DNA of 64,000 nucleotides from Janthinobacterium saanense. GTDB taxonomy: Bacteria > Pseudomonadota > Gammaproteobacteria > Burkholderiales > Burkholderiaceae_D. The DNA lies in NCBI RefSeq assembly GCF_014200675.1, contig NZ_JACHCI010000011.1:124001-188000 (forward strand), read 5' to 3'. Positions 17,781 to 26,464 of the stretch are shown here, one piece after another (position 1 is the stretch's first letter; each line of letters starts with the position of its first letter). The notes beneath the pieces were generated by a model. That model made no database searches. It saw only the letters and a program-made list of their open reading frames with translations, and was not told the origin of the DNA. The translations under genes were made by a program, and so were the position numbers.

Positions 17781-18206
17781 ATGTCGATGTCCGTCGGCTC
17801 CGATAGCGGAGAAGATCAAGTGATGTCAGAAATCAACACGACGCCGCTCGTCGACATCATGTTGGTTTTGCTGATCATCTTTTTGATCACTAGTCCGGTT
17901 GTCCTCAAATTGCAGAAAATCGATCTGCCGATCGAGGCCAACCAAGCGCTTCAAAGCAAGCCTGATAATGTCAACATCGTTGTCAATAAAGATGGTGAGA
18001 TTTATCTGGGCCAGAAAAGACTGAAAGATACGAACGAATTGTTCGATTATCTTAAAGTTGAAGCAGTGAAAGTACCGCAGCCGGAAGTACATGTTCGTGG
18101 CGACCAGGAAGCACGCTACGAATCGATCGGCCGGGTTATTTTCACGACCCAACGTGCCGGTATCCAGAAGGTCGGCTTCATCACCGAACCACCTGACAAA
18201 GGCTGA
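17781..18206 (+). CDS. exbD: Biopolymer transport protein ExbD (first copy)
   Basis: ExbD/TolR family protein of 141 residues with a cytoplasmic N-terminus, one membrane helix (DIMLVLLIIFLITSPVVL, about 29-46) and a periplasmic domain. The proton-path Asp in TTPLVDIMLVLL is present. It follows exbB by five bases and is separated by 105 bases of hairpin-rich sequence from a second exbD. Paired exbD genes after tonB-exbB are known in Xanthomonas, where the second copy is required only for some functions. Confidence 0.93.
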   Translation: MSMSVGSDSGEDQVMSEINTTPLVDIMLVLLIIFLITSPVVLKLQKIDLPIEANQALQSKPDNVNIVVNKDGEIYLGQKRLKDTNELFDYLKVEAVKVPQPEVHVRGDQEARYESIGRVIFTTQRAGIQKVGFITEPPDKG

Positions 18207-18219
18207 TAGCGACTGAGCA

Positions 18220-18284
18220 TGGCATCCTGGCAATACAGGGATGCCAGTGCCGGGAGCTTGCCGGGCGGTTGTCTCGCCCGGCAC
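18220..18284 (+). promoter_or_regulatory. Stem-loops between the two exbD genes
   Basis: Two strong hairpins without a T tract lie in the 105-base gap: TGGCATCC (18220-18227) with GGATGCCA (18239-18246), and TGCCGGGCG (18259-18267) with CGCCCGGCA (18275-18283). The second can alternatively use GTGCCGGG (18247-18254) with CCCGGCAC (18277-18284). Such structures often stabilise or segment an mRNA; this role is inferred. Confidence 0.5.
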
Positions 18285-18311
18285 TTCGTTGGACTTCTTA
18301 AAGGAAATACT

Positions 18312-18743
18312 ATGAGTATGAATGTCGGTTCGGGTAGTTCGCCTAACGCGGATCCGGAACCAATGATGGAACTGAATATGACGCCCCTCATCGATGTGAT
18401 GCTGGTGCTGATTATCATGTTGATCATCACAATTCCTAAACAAAACCACTCGGTGAACTTGAACATGCCGGTCGGCAATCCTCCGCCACCGACAGCACCA
18501 CCAGTGGTCGTCACGATCGATGTCGATTTTGACGGTACTGTCTTGTGGGACAACCAGGTCGTTCCTGACCGTGCCTCGCTGGAAGCCAAACTGAGCAACG
18601 TTGCCGCGCAAGCGGACCAGCCGGAAGTGCATCTGCGTCCGAACAAGCTGGCCGAATACAAAGTCGTCGCTGGTGTGATGGCGTCGGCACAGCGTCTGGG
18701 CGTGACCAAAATCGGTCTGGTCGGCAACGAGCAATTCCAGTAA
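18312..18743 (+). CDS. exbD: Biopolymer transport protein ExbD (second copy)
   Basis: Second ExbD/TolR family protein, 143 residues. It has an acidic N-terminus (PNADPEPMMELNMTPLID), one membrane helix at about residues 29-47 (DVMLVLIIMLIITIP) with the conserved Asp, and a periplasmic domain with a Pro-rich joint (NPPPPTAPP). The start follows AAGGA at 18301-18305; an in-frame extension reads through the intergenic hairpins and is rejected. The copies are clearly diverged, so this is an old duplication. A very strong terminator follows 28 bases after the stop. Confidence 0.93.
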   Translation: MSMNVGSGSSPNADPEPMMELNMTPLIDVMLVLIIMLIITIPKQNHSVNLNMPVGNPPPPTAPPVVVTIDVDFDGTVLWDNQVVPDRASLEAKLSNVAAQADQPEVHLRPNKLAEYKVVAGVMASAQRLGVTKIGLVGNEQFQ

Positions 18744-18771
18744 GCTGCAGCAATCAGGTTCTCTTTACATC

Positions 18772-18805
18772 CGAATAGGCAGGACTTCCTGCCTATTCGC
18801 TTTTT
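18772..18805 (+). terminator. Strong intrinsic terminator after exbD2, directly before the TPR gene
   Basis: A perfect 12-bp stem, CGAATAGGCAGG (18772-18783) with CCTGCCTATTCG (18788-18799), closed by a four-base loop and followed by CTTTTT. It ends only 16 bases before the next start codon, leaving no room for a normal promoter between. Confidence 0.85.
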
Positions 18806-18821
18806 ACTGAAAGACTTTCTC

Positions 18822-20033
18822 ATGTCCAAGTTTCGTCTCGCTCATCTCGGCCTCGTCATGGCCGCTATCGGTTTTACCGCAGCAACTCCCGTAATCGGCC
18901 TGGGCTCGCTGGCATACGCCGCGGACACCGTGCGTGCCGAAGTGGGCAAACCACTGCAAGAAGCACAAAAACTTGTTAGCAGCGGAAAAAACAAGGAAGC
19001 GCTGGCCAAACTGCGCGAAGCAGACAGCGTCGGCGGCAAAACCGCCTTTGAAAGCTACCAGATCGAACGCGTACGCGCTTCGGCCGCTGCTGGCGCCGGC
19101 GATAACGCTACCGCTATCAAGGCTTTCGAAGCCGTCATCAATTCCGGCCGCCTGAGCGCCGCCGAAGCCCCAAAATTCACGCAAGGCCTGGCCGGCATGT
19201 ACTACCGCGCCAAGGACTGGCCTAACGCCATTACCTGGTTTAACCGCTCCTTGAAAGACAAGGAAGATCCACAAACCCGCGACTACCTTATCCAGGCCTA
19301 CTACTCGAGCGGCAATTACGCTGCAGCGGCCAAAGAATTGCAAGCCCGTGGCGGCAACTCGGAAGCCAGCCTGCAAATGCTGGCCAACATCCAGTTGAAG
19401 CAAAATGACAAGGCTGGCTATGTAGCAACCCTGGAAAAACTGGCTAGCAGCTATCCCAAGCCTAGCTACTGGGCTGACCTGCTGAACCGTGTTTCCGGCA
19501 AGCCAGGCTTCTCGCAACGCCTGGGCCTGGACGTACAGCGTTTGCGCCTGGCCAACGGCCTGTTCACCAAAGCTTCCGAATACATGGAACTGAGCCAGCT
19601 GGCCCTGCAAGCTGGCAATCCTGGCGAAGCGCTGAAAATCATCGACCAAGGCTACAAAAAAGGCATCCTGGGTACCGGCGCCGATGCGCCACGCCACCAG
19701 CGCCTGAAAGACCTGGCCTTGAAAACGCAAGCTGACCTGAAAACCAACGCCGTCAAGTCGGAAGCAGATTTCATCAAGCTGAAAGATGCAGACAGCCTGA
19801 GCAAGCTGGGCTTCGCACTGGTTTCCGATGGTCAAGCCGACAAGGGCCTGGACCTGATGAACCAGGCCGTGAAAATGGGCACCGCCAAGTATCAGGATGA
19901 AGCGCAATTGCACCTGGGTATCGCTTACGGCGTCGCTGGCAAGAAAGCCAACGCTTTGACCGCCCTGAAAGCCGTCAAAGGCACGGACGGCAATGCAGAC
20001 CTGGCACGTTACTGGTCTTTAATGCTCAAGTAA
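18822..20033 (+). CDS. Secreted tetratricopeptide-repeat protein of the tonB cluster
   Basis: Protein of 403 residues with a signal peptide (about 1-34, ending LAYAADT) and a helical Ala-rich body that reads as TPR-like repeats, for example DWPNAITWFNRSLKD, NPGEALKIIDQGYKK and KANALTALKAVKG. It is presumably periplasmic. It is the last gene of the tonB-exbB-exbD1-exbD2 run, and TPR proteins are known partners of some TonB systems (TtpC-type in Vibrio is a related idea, not a demonstrated homologue). A strong terminator sits 16 bases ahead of the start, so expression would depend on read-through or on a promoter inside exbD2. No good Shine-Dalgarno sequence is present. Confidence 0.75.
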   Translation: MSKFRLAHLGLVMAAIGFTAATPVIGLGSLAYAADTVRAEVGKPLQEAQKLVSSGKNKEALAKLREADSVGGKTAFESYQIERVRASAAAGAGDNATAIKAFEAVINSGRLSAAEAPKFTQGLAGMYYRAKDWPNAITWFNRSLKDKEDPQTRDYLIQAYYSSGNYAAAAKELQARGGNSEASLQMLANIQLKQNDKAGYVATLEKLASSYPKPSYWADLLNRVSGKPGFSQRLGLDVQRLRLANGLFTKASEYMELSQLALQAGNPGEALKIIDQGYKKGILGTGADAPRHQRLKDLALKTQADLKTNAVKSEADFIKLKDADSLSKLGFALVSDGQADKGLDLMNQAVKMGTAKYQDEAQLHLGIAYGVAGKKANALTALKAVKGTDGNADLARYWSLMLK

Positions 20034-20064
20034 TCCAATCTGCGCCTGTCATGGCGTAAGACTC

Positions 20065-20103
20065 AAAAAGCGTTGCCATCCCTCGTGCTGGCAACGCTTT
20101 TTT
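20065..20103. terminator. Bidirectional-looking terminator after the TPR gene
   Basis: AAAAAGCGTTGCCA (20065-20078) pairs with TGGCAACGCTTTTT (20089-20102) around a ten-base loop. It lies 32 bases after the TPR gene stop and separates the tonB cluster from ribF. Confidence 0.85.
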
Positions 20104-20168
20104 ACTATTTCAGGGGTGAAATAAGCACCCAGCCAGCCTTGACGGCTGTGCATCCCTGAAACAGTCCG

Positions 20169-20174
20169 TATAAT
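20169..20174 (+). promoter_or_regulatory. Possible -10 element of ribF
   Basis: A consensus TATAAT lies 33 bases before the ribF start. The nearest TTGACG (20139) is 24 bases away, which is too far for a standard spacer, so only the -10 is supported. Confidence 0.35.
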
Positions 20175-20207
20175 CCCCCATTTGGCACAGTTTTTCATCA
20201 GATTCCT

Positions 20208-21179
20208 ATGAAGGTATTCCGCGGACTTCCCAATGCCCAGGCACGCGCGCCTTGCGCGCTGACCATCGGCAATTTTGACGGTGTCCACATCGGTCATCAA
20301 GCCTTGCTGGCGCGCGTGCGTACGGCGGCGACCGAACTCGGCCTGGAAGCGGCCGTGATGACGTTCGAGCCGCACCCGCGCGAGTTCTTTGCGCAGCGCG
20401 CTGGCGACCTGTCCAGAGCCCCACAACGCATCGCCAACCTGCGCGACAAGCTGCAATCGCTGGACAATGCCGGTATCGACAGAGTCATCGTCGAGCATTT
20501 CAGCGCCCAGTTCGCGTCCCTGACGCCGCAGGAATTCACGGAAAAAGTGCTGGTCGACGGCTTGCACGTGAAATGGCTGATGGTTGGCGACGACTTTTGC
20601 TATGGCGCCCGGCGCGCCGGCGATGTTGCCATGTTGCAAGAAGCCGGCCGCAAATACGGTTTCCACGTTGAAACCTTGCCGACCGTGATGAATGGCAGCA
20701 CGCGCATATCCTCGTCGGCCGTGCGCCTGGCTCTGGCCGATGGCGATTTTACGCTGGCGCAACAACTGCTGGGCCATCCCTACGCCATTTCCGGCCATGT
20801 GATCCATGGCCAGAAGCTGGGACGCACCCTGGGTTTCCCTACCCTGAACCTGCGCGTGGCGCACCGCCCTGCCCTGTCCGGCATTTTCATCGTGCAAGTG
20901 CATGGCCTGGGGCCACAGCCGCTGCCCGCCGTGGCCAGCCTGGGTGTGCGCCCCACCGTCGATGACAGTGGCCGCGTCTTGCTGGAAGTGCATCTGTTTG
21001 ACTTCGCCCAGTCCTGCTACGGCAAGCTGGTGCGCGTGGAATTCCTGGAAAAACTGCGCGACGAAGAGAAATACCACGACTTGCCTACCCTGACGGCCGC
21101 CATCCAGCGCGACTCGAATCAGGCACGCGCCTATTTTGAGCAGCGCAGCGGCGCCATTACCGCCACCGACCGAATTTGA
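20208..21179 (+). CDS. ribF: Bifunctional riboflavin kinase / FAD synthetase
   Basis: RibF of 323 residues, making FMN from riboflavin and then FAD. The N-terminal adenylyltransferase domain shows IGNFDGVHIGHQ (about 22-33), TFEPHPREFF, VGDDFCYG and RISSSAVR; the C-terminal flavokinase domain shows GRTLGFPTLNL (about 205-215) and GVRPTVD. Length is normal. It is the first gene of the conserved ribF-ileS-lspA-coaBC-dut run, and no FMN riboswitch is seen upstream. Confidence 0.96.
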   Translation: MKVFRGLPNAQARAPCALTIGNFDGVHIGHQALLARVRTAATELGLEAAVMTFEPHPREFFAQRAGDLSRAPQRIANLRDKLQSLDNAGIDRVIVEHFSAQFASLTPQEFTEKVLVDGLHVKWLMVGDDFCYGARRAGDVAMLQEAGRKYGFHVETLPTVMNGSTRISSSAVRLALADGDFTLAQQLLGHPYAISGHVIHGQKLGRTLGFPTLNLRVAHRPALSGIFIVQVHGLGPQPLPAVASLGVRPTVDDSGRVLLEVHLFDFAQSCYGKLVRVEFLEKLRDEEKYHDLPTLTAAIQRDSNQARAYFEQRSGAITATDRI

Positions 21180-21251
21180 CCCCGGCCAACTTCGCATTCG
21201 TCGCATGGCGGCTCGCGCCGCCGCAAACCACCAATACAAATAAAGAAGATT

Positions 21252-24152
21252 ATGTCCGACCAAAACAAGCCAGCCACGCCCAAGCAAAACAAGAAGCCTG
21301 AAAGCAAATACCCGGTCAATATGACGGAAACCCCGTTTCCGATGCGCGGCGACATGGCCAAACGCGAGCCATTGTGGGTACAGCAATGGCAGGACAAGAA
21401 AATCTACGAGCGCGTGCGCAAGGCTGCCGCCGGCCGTCCGAAATTCATCCTGCATGACGGCCCGCCATATGCCAACGGCGACATCCACCTGGGCCACGCC
21501 GTCAACAAGATCCTGAAGGACATGGTCGTCAAGTCGCGCTCGCTGGCAGGTTTCGATGCGCCGTATGTACCGGGCTGGGATTGCCACGGCATGCCGATCG
21601 AGATCCAGATCGAAAAACTGCACGGCAAGAACTTGCCGACAGCCGAAGTGCTGGAAAAAGCCCGCGCCTACGCCAATGTGCAAGTCGAACGCCAAAAGAA
21701 GGATTTTATCCGTCTGGGCGTGCTGGGCGAGTGGGACAACCCTTATCTGACCATGGCGCATGGCAATGAAGCGGACGAGTTGCGCGCGCTGGGCAAGCTG
21801 CTGGAAAAAGGCTATGTCTACCGTGGCTTGAAACCGGTCAACTGGTGTTTCGACTGCCAGTCGGCCTTGGCCGAGGCGGAAGTGGAATACGCGGAAAAAC
21901 GCGATCCGGCGATCGACGTCGGCTTCAAATTTGCCGAGCCTGAAAAACTGGCGGCTGCGTTTGGCCTGCCATCGCTGCCGACCGATAACGGCTTTATCGT
22001 CATCTGGACCACCACCCCGTGGACCATCCCGTCGAACCAGGCGCTGAACGTGCACCCTGAAATCAAATACGCGCTGGTGAAAGCCGAGCGTGACGGCCAG
22101 CCATTGCTGCTGATCCTGGCGCAAGACCTGGTCGTGGCCAGCCTGGCGCGCTTCAAGCTCGAAGGCACGACGATTGCTACTTGCGATGGCGCAGCCCTGG
22201 CCGGCATCAATTTCCGCCATCCGCTGCACGCGGCCGACGCCTTCTATGACCGCCTGTCGCCCTTGTACCTGGCCGAATATGTGACCACCGAAGCCGGTAC
22301 CGGCGTGGTCCACTCGGCGCCAGCCTACGGCCTCGACGACTTCTTGTCGTGCAAGGCGCATGGCATGAAGGATGACGATTTCATCAAGCCGGTGATGGGC
22401 GACGGCAAATTTGCCTCGACCCTGCCGCTGTTTGGCGGCATGAGCATCTGGGAAGCCTCGAAACCGATCTGCAACGCCTTGCGCGAAGCGGGCGCGCTGT
22501 TCGAAGTCAAGATGTTCGACCACAGCTATATGCATTGCTGGCGCCATAAAACACCGATCATCTACCGCGCCACCTCGCAGTGGTTCGCCGGCATGGACGT
22601 GACGCCAAAAGATGGCGGCGCGACCCTGCGCGAAACCGCCTTGAAAGGCATCGCCGACACCCAGTTCTTCCCGGACTGGGGCCAGGCGCGCCTGCACGGC
22701 ATGATCGCCAACCGTCCTGACTGGACCTTGTCGCGCCAGCGCCAGTGGGGCGTGCCGATGGCCTTCATCGTGCACAAGGAAACCGGCGACCTGCATCCGC
22801 GTACGCCGGAACTGCTGGAACAAGTGGCCAAGCTGATCGAAAAAGACGGCATCGAAGCGTGGCAAACGCTGGACCTGGCTGACCTGATCGGCGACGAGGC
22901 AGCCATCTACGCCAAGAACAAGGACACGCTGGACGTCTGGTTCGATTCCGGCGCCACGCACCAGACCGTGCTCGGTGGCCCGCAAGGCAAGGGTTCGCAC
23001 GCGGCGCAGCTGCAATTCCCGGCCGACCTGTACCTGGAAGGCTCGGACCAGCATCGCGGCTGGTTCCATTCCTCACTGCTGGTGTCGTCGATGCTGAACG
23101 GCCATCCGCCCTACAAGGCGCTGCTGACGCACGGCTTCACGGTCGATGGCGAAGGCAAGAAGATGTCCAAGTCGCTCGGTAACACCCTGGCGCCGCAAAA
23201 GATCTCGGACACCCTGGGCGCCGACATCCTGCGCCTGTGGATCGCCTCGACCGACTACACGGGCGAGCTGTCGATCTCCGACGAAATCCTGAAACGCGTG
23301 ACGGAATCGTATCGCCGCATCCGCAATACCCTGCGCTTCCTGCTGGCCAATATCTCGGACTTCAACCCGACCACGGACGCCGTGCCGGTGGCCGAGCTGT
23401 TCGAGATCGACCGCTATGCGATCGCCAACATGGCCTCGCTGCAGCAACAGATCGAGAAGAACTACACGAACTACGAGTTCCACCCGGTGGTGTCGAAATT
23501 GCAGACCTACTGCTCGGAAGACCTGGGCGGCTTCTACCTGGACATCCTGAAAGACCGTCTGTACACGACCGGCCTGACCTCGATCGCCCGCCGCTCCGCG
23601 CAGACCGCCCTGTGGCACATCACGCAAAGCCTGCTGCGCCTGATGGCGCCCGCCCTGTCGTTCACGGCAGAAGAAGCATGGGCCGTGTTTGCCAGCGCCG
23701 AAGCGTATGCCGCCAGCGATGAAACCATCTTCACGCAAACCTGGTGGCAGCTGCCGGCCGTGGCCGACGCTGACGCGCTGCTGGAAAAATACACGGCCCT
23801 GCGCGCCGTGCGCACGGATGTGACGAAGCAGCTGGAAGACTTGCGCACCTCGGGCGCCATCGGTTCCTCGCTGCAGGCGGAACTGACGATCAAGGCCGCG
23901 ACTATGAAGTACAAGCTGCTCACGACCCTGGGCGAGGACTTGAAATTCGTCTTCATCACCTCGCAGGCCAGCGTTGTCGAAGTGCTCGAGGAAGCAGCCG
24001 AAGAAGTGGTCGTGGCCGCGTCCACCGCGCCGAAGTGCGAGCGCTGCTGGCACTACCGCAGCGACGTGGGCACGGATGCCGCGCACCCGACCCTGTGCGG
24101 CCGCTGCGTCAGCAATCTGTTTGGCAAGGGTGAAGCCCGCCGCTTTGCCTAA
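21252..24152 (+). CDS. ileS: Isoleucyl-tRNA synthetase
   Basis: Class I aminoacyl-tRNA synthetase of 966 residues. The HIGH motif is in [13 protein letters not shown] (about 75-87 from the annotated start) and the KMSKS motif is KKMSKS at about 636-641. The editing domain ([11 protein letters not shown]) and WFDSGATH are present. The C-terminus has the zinc-binding pairs CERC and CGRC. The long Lys-rich N-terminus (about 20 residues) is variable in the family. No T-box leader was seen in the 72-base gap after ribF. Confidence 0.97.
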   Translation: MSDQNKPATPKQNKKPESKYPVNMTETPFPMRGDMAKREPLWVQQWQDKKIYERVRKAAAGRPKFILHDGPPYANGDIHLGHAVNKILKDMVVKSRSLAGFDAPYVPGWDCHGMPIEIQIEKLHGKNLPTAEVLEKARAYANVQVERQKKDFIRLGVLGEWDNPYLTMAHGNEADELRALGKLLEKGYVYRGLKPVNWCFDCQSALAEAEVEYAEKRDPAIDVGFKFAEPEKLAAAFGLPSLPTDNGFIVIWTTTPWTIPSNQALNVHPEIKYALVKAERDGQPLLLILAQDLVVASLARFKLEGTTIATCDGAALAGINFRHPLHAADAFYDRLSPLYLAEYVTTEAGTGVVHSAPAYGLDDFLSCKAHGMKDDDFIKPVMGDGKFASTLPLFGGMSIWEASKPICNALREAGALFEVKMFDHSYMHCWRHKTPIIYRATSQWFAGMDVTPKDGGATLRETALKGIADTQFFPDWGQARLHGMIANRPDWTLSRQRQWGVPMAFIVHKETGDLHPRTPELLEQVAKLIEKDGIEAWQTLDLADLIGDEAAIYAKNKDTLDVWFDSGATHQTVLGGPQGKGSHAAQLQFPADLYLEGSDQHRGWFHSSLLVSSMLNGHPPYKALLTHGFTVDGEGKKMSKSLGNTLAPQKISDTLGADILRLWIASTDYTGELSISDEILKRVTESYRRIRNTLRFLLANISDFNPTTDAVPVAELFEIDRYAIANMASLQQQIEKNYTNYEFHPVVSKLQTYCSEDLGGFYLDILKDRLYTTGLTSIARRSAQTALWHITQSLLRLMAPALSFTAEEAWAVFASAEAYAASDETIFTQTWWQLPAVADADALLEKYTALRAVRTDVTKQLEDLRTSGAIGSSLQAELTIKAATMKYKLLTTLGEDLKFVFITSQASVVEVLEEAAEEVVVAASTAPKCERCWHYRSDVGTDAAHPTLCGRCVSNLFGKGEARRFA

Positions 24153-24186
24153 AACAAAGCGGGGCTGACACCTTCCCCGCGACCAC

Positions 24187-24216
24187 CCGCCGCTGCCACC
24201 ATCCAGGCAGCGGCGG
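24187..24216 (+). promoter_or_regulatory. GC-rich hairpin between ileS and lspA
   Basis: A perfect 11-bp stem, CCGCCGCTGCC (24187-24197) with GGCAGCGGCGG (24206-24216) and an eight-base loop, stands 21 bases before lspA. No T tract follows, so it is not a standard terminator; it may act in mRNA processing or stability. Confidence 0.5.
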
Positions 24217-24237
24217 CTTCACCTTCCCTGGAAAAAT

Positions 24238-24741
24238 ATGGCCACCAAAAACCGTTTTTCATCGAAACCAAAATCGTCCCTGATTCCCTGGCTGGGCATC
24301 GCCGCCATCGTCATCCTGTTCGACCAGATCACCAAGATCACGATACAGCGCACCTTCAGCTATGCGCAGGAAATGGTCATCACCTCGTATTTCAACCTGG
24401 TGCTGGCTTACAACCGGGGCGCCGCGTTCAGTTTTCTGTCCGACCAGGGCGGCTGGCAGCGCTACTTTTTCACGGCCATCGCCCTGGGCGCGGCCGGCTA
24501 CATCATCTACCTGCTCAGAAAGCACGCCGGCCAGCGCATGTTTTGCTGGGCCCTGTCGCTGATACTCGGTGGCGCGCTCGGTAACGCCATCGACCGCCTG
24601 GTCTATGGCCACGTGGTCGATTTCCTCGATTTTCACTGGAAAAGCTGGGGCCATTTCCCTGCTTTCAATATCGCCGACAGCGCCATCTGCGTCGGCGCGG
24701 CCCTGTTCATCATCGATGAACTGCGCCGGGTAAACAAGTAA
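24238..24741 (+). CDS. lspA: Lipoprotein signal peptidase (signal peptidase II)
   Basis: Inner-membrane aspartyl protease of 167 residues that removes prolipoprotein signal peptides. Four hydrophobic helices are visible. Family motifs are [37 protein letters not shown] (Asp128) and FNIADSAI (Asp147), carrying the conserved Asp residues. It lies between ileS and coaBC, the usual ileS-lspA order. The M48-like lipoprotein and other lipoproteins would be its substrates. Confidence 0.96.
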   Translation: MATKNRFSSKPKSSLIPWLGIAAIVILFDQITKITIQRTFSYAQEMVITSYFNLVLAYNRGAAFSFLSDQGGWQRYFFTAIALGAAGYIIYLLRKHAGQRMFCWALSLILGGALGNAIDRLVYGHVVDFLDFHWKSWGHFPAFNIADSAICVGAALFIIDELRRVNK

Positions 24742-24762
24742 GCAAACCAGCAGGAGAACGGC

Positions 24763-25983
24763 ATGGAATTGTCAGGCAAAAAAATCGTCCTCGGACTCTC
24801 GGGCGGCGTCGCCTGCTACAAGGCGGCCGAACTGTGCCGCGCGCTGACCCGCGCCGGCGCTTCGGTGCAAGTGGTGATGACGGATGCGGCCAGCCACTTC
24901 ATCACGGCCGTGACGATGCAGGCGCTGTCCGGCCACCCCGTGCACACCAGCCAGTGGGATGCGCGCATCGACAACAATATGGCGCATATCGATTTGACGC
25001 GCCATGCGGACGCCATCCTGATCGCGCCGTGTTCGGCCGACTTCATGCGCAAGCTGGCGCATGGCGTGTGCGACGACCTGCTGTCGACCCTGTGCCTGGC
25101 CCGCCCGGCCCATTTGCCGCTGCTGGTGGCGCCCGCCATGAACGTGGAAATGTGGCAGAACCCGGCCACCCAGCGCAATGTGCAGCAACTGCGCGACGAT
25201 GGCATACAGCTGTTTGGCCCGGCCGCCGGCGAACAGGCTTGCGGCGAAGTAGGCCTGGGCCGCATGCTGGAACCGGAGCAGCTGCTGGCCGAGCTGATCG
25301 CCGCCTTCCAGCCGAAACTGCTGGCTGGCAGACGCGTACTGGTCACGGCAGGCCCGACCTTTGAAGCCATCGACCCCGTGCGCGGGATTACCAATCTGTC
25401 TTCGGGCAAGATGGGTTATGCCGTGGCGCGCGCGGCGCGTGAAGCCGGCGCCGAAGTGCTGCTCATTTCCGGCCCCACGGCCCTGGACGCGCCCTTCGGC
25501 GTGCGCCGCATCGATGTGCAAAGCGCGCAGCAGATGCACGACGCCGTGCTGTCACACGTCGATGGCCAGCACGTGTTCATCGCCGTGGCGGCGGTGGCCG
25601 ACTGGCGCGTGCTCAATGCCAGCGACCAGAAAATGAAAAAGCAGGCTGACGGCTCCGTGCCGGAACTGAAGTTCGCGCAAAACCCCGACATCCTGGCCAC
25701 CGTGGCAGCGCGTACCAATCTATCCGGTTTTCCGTATTGCGTGGGCTTTGCCGCCGAATCGGAAAACCTGGTGGAATTCGGCTCGACCAAGCGCGAGAAA
25801 AAAGGCATCCCCCTGTTGGTCGGCAATATCGGCCAGAACACCTTTGGCCAGGACGACAACACCATCATCCTGTTCGATGAAGATGGCCATACGGTGCTGC
25901 CGCGCGCCTCGAAACTGGAACTGGCGCGCCAGCTGATTTCGGAAATCTCCAAGCGTATCGCCAGGATTTCGCTACTCAAATAA
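24763..25983 (+). CDS. coaBC: Bifunctional phosphopantothenoylcysteine decarboxylase / phosphopantothenate-cysteine ligase
   Basis: CoaBC (Dfp) of 406 residues, catalysing two consecutive steps of coenzyme A synthesis. The N-terminal flavoprotein decarboxylase shows [27 protein letters not shown] (catalytic His) and [13 protein letters not shown]. The C-terminal synthetase starts near residue 190 ([18 protein letters not shown]) and shows AAVADWR and PDILA. It follows lspA by 21 bases with a GGAG Shine-Dalgarno sequence. Confidence 0.96.
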   Translation: MELSGKKIVLGLSGGVACYKAAELCRALTRAGASVQVVMTDAASHFITAVTMQALSGHPVHTSQWDARIDNNMAHIDLTRHADAILIAPCSADFMRKLAHGVCDDLLSTLCLARPAHLPLLVAPAMNVEMWQNPATQRNVQQLRDDGIQLFGPAAGEQACGEVGLGRMLEPEQLLAELIAAFQPKLLAGRRVLVTAGPTFEAIDPVRGITNLSSGKMGYAVARAAREAGAEVLLISGPTALDAPFGVRRIDVQSAQQMHDAVLSHVDGQHVFIAVAAVADWRVLNASDQKMKKQADGSVPELKFAQNPDILATVAARTNLSGFPYCVGFAAESENLVEFGSTKREKKGIPLLVGNIGQNTFGQDDNTIILFDEDGHTVLPRASKLELARQLISEISKRIARISLLK

Positions 25984-26003
25984 CCCTTATACGTTTTACA
26001 TCA

Positions 26004-26453
26004 ATGAAAAATATCGACATCAAGATCCTCGACGCCCGCATGAAAGAACAGTTGCCGGCCTACGCCACGCCAGGCAGCGCCGGCCTGGACCTGCGCGCCT
26101 GCATCGACGAACCGCTGACCATCGAAGCTGGCCAGACTGTGCTCATTCCGACTGGCCTGGCCATCCACATCGGCGACCCGGCCTACGCCGCCATGATCCT
26201 GCCGCGCAGCGGCATGGGCCACAAGAACGGCATCGTGCTGGGGAATCTGGTAGGCTTGATCGACTCCGATTACCAGGGACAGTTGATGATCTCGACCTGG
26301 AATCGGGGCCAGAGCGCTTTTACGCTCAACCCCATGGAACGCCTGGCGCAACTGATTATCGTGCCGGTGCTGCAAGTGGGCTTTAACGTCGTCGAAGAAT
26401 TCGGCGACAGCGAACGCGGTGTTGGCGGATTCGGCAGCACCGGCAAACACTAA
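26004..26453 (+). CDS. dut: Deoxyuridine 5'-triphosphate nucleotidohydrolase
   Basis: Trimeric dUTPase of 149 residues, hydrolysing dUTP to dUMP. The conserved motifs are present: [12 protein letters not shown] (motif 1), [15 protein letters not shown] (motifs 2 and 3 region), GLIDSDYQG (motif 3), RLAQLII (motif 4) and the C-terminal [12 protein letters not shown] (motif 5) closing over the active site. It follows coaBC by 20 bases, completing the coaBC-dut pairing usual in Proteobacteria. Confidence 0.97.
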   Translation: MKNIDIKILDARMKEQLPAYATPGSAGLDLRACIDEPLTIEAGQTVLIPTGLAIHIGDPAYAAMILPRSGMGHKNGIVLGNLVGLIDSDYQGQLMISTWNRGQSAFTLNPMERLAQLIIVPVLQVGFNVVEEFGDSERGVGGFGSTGKH

Positions 26454-26464
26454 GGATTCTGTTT

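Noticed and set aside
20104..20207. FMN riboswitch before ribF
   Set aside because: The leader is too short and lacks the conserved FMN-aptamer stretches.
21180..21251. T-box leader before ileS
   Set aside because: Only 72 bases, with no T-box sequence or specifier stem, and T-boxes are not expected in betaproteobacteria.
20049..23069. A 1006-codon open frame on the minus strand opposite ribF and the start of ileS
   Set aside because: It is antisense to two certain genes, rich in Arg/Gln/His and without family motifs; it is a by-product of GC-rich third positions.
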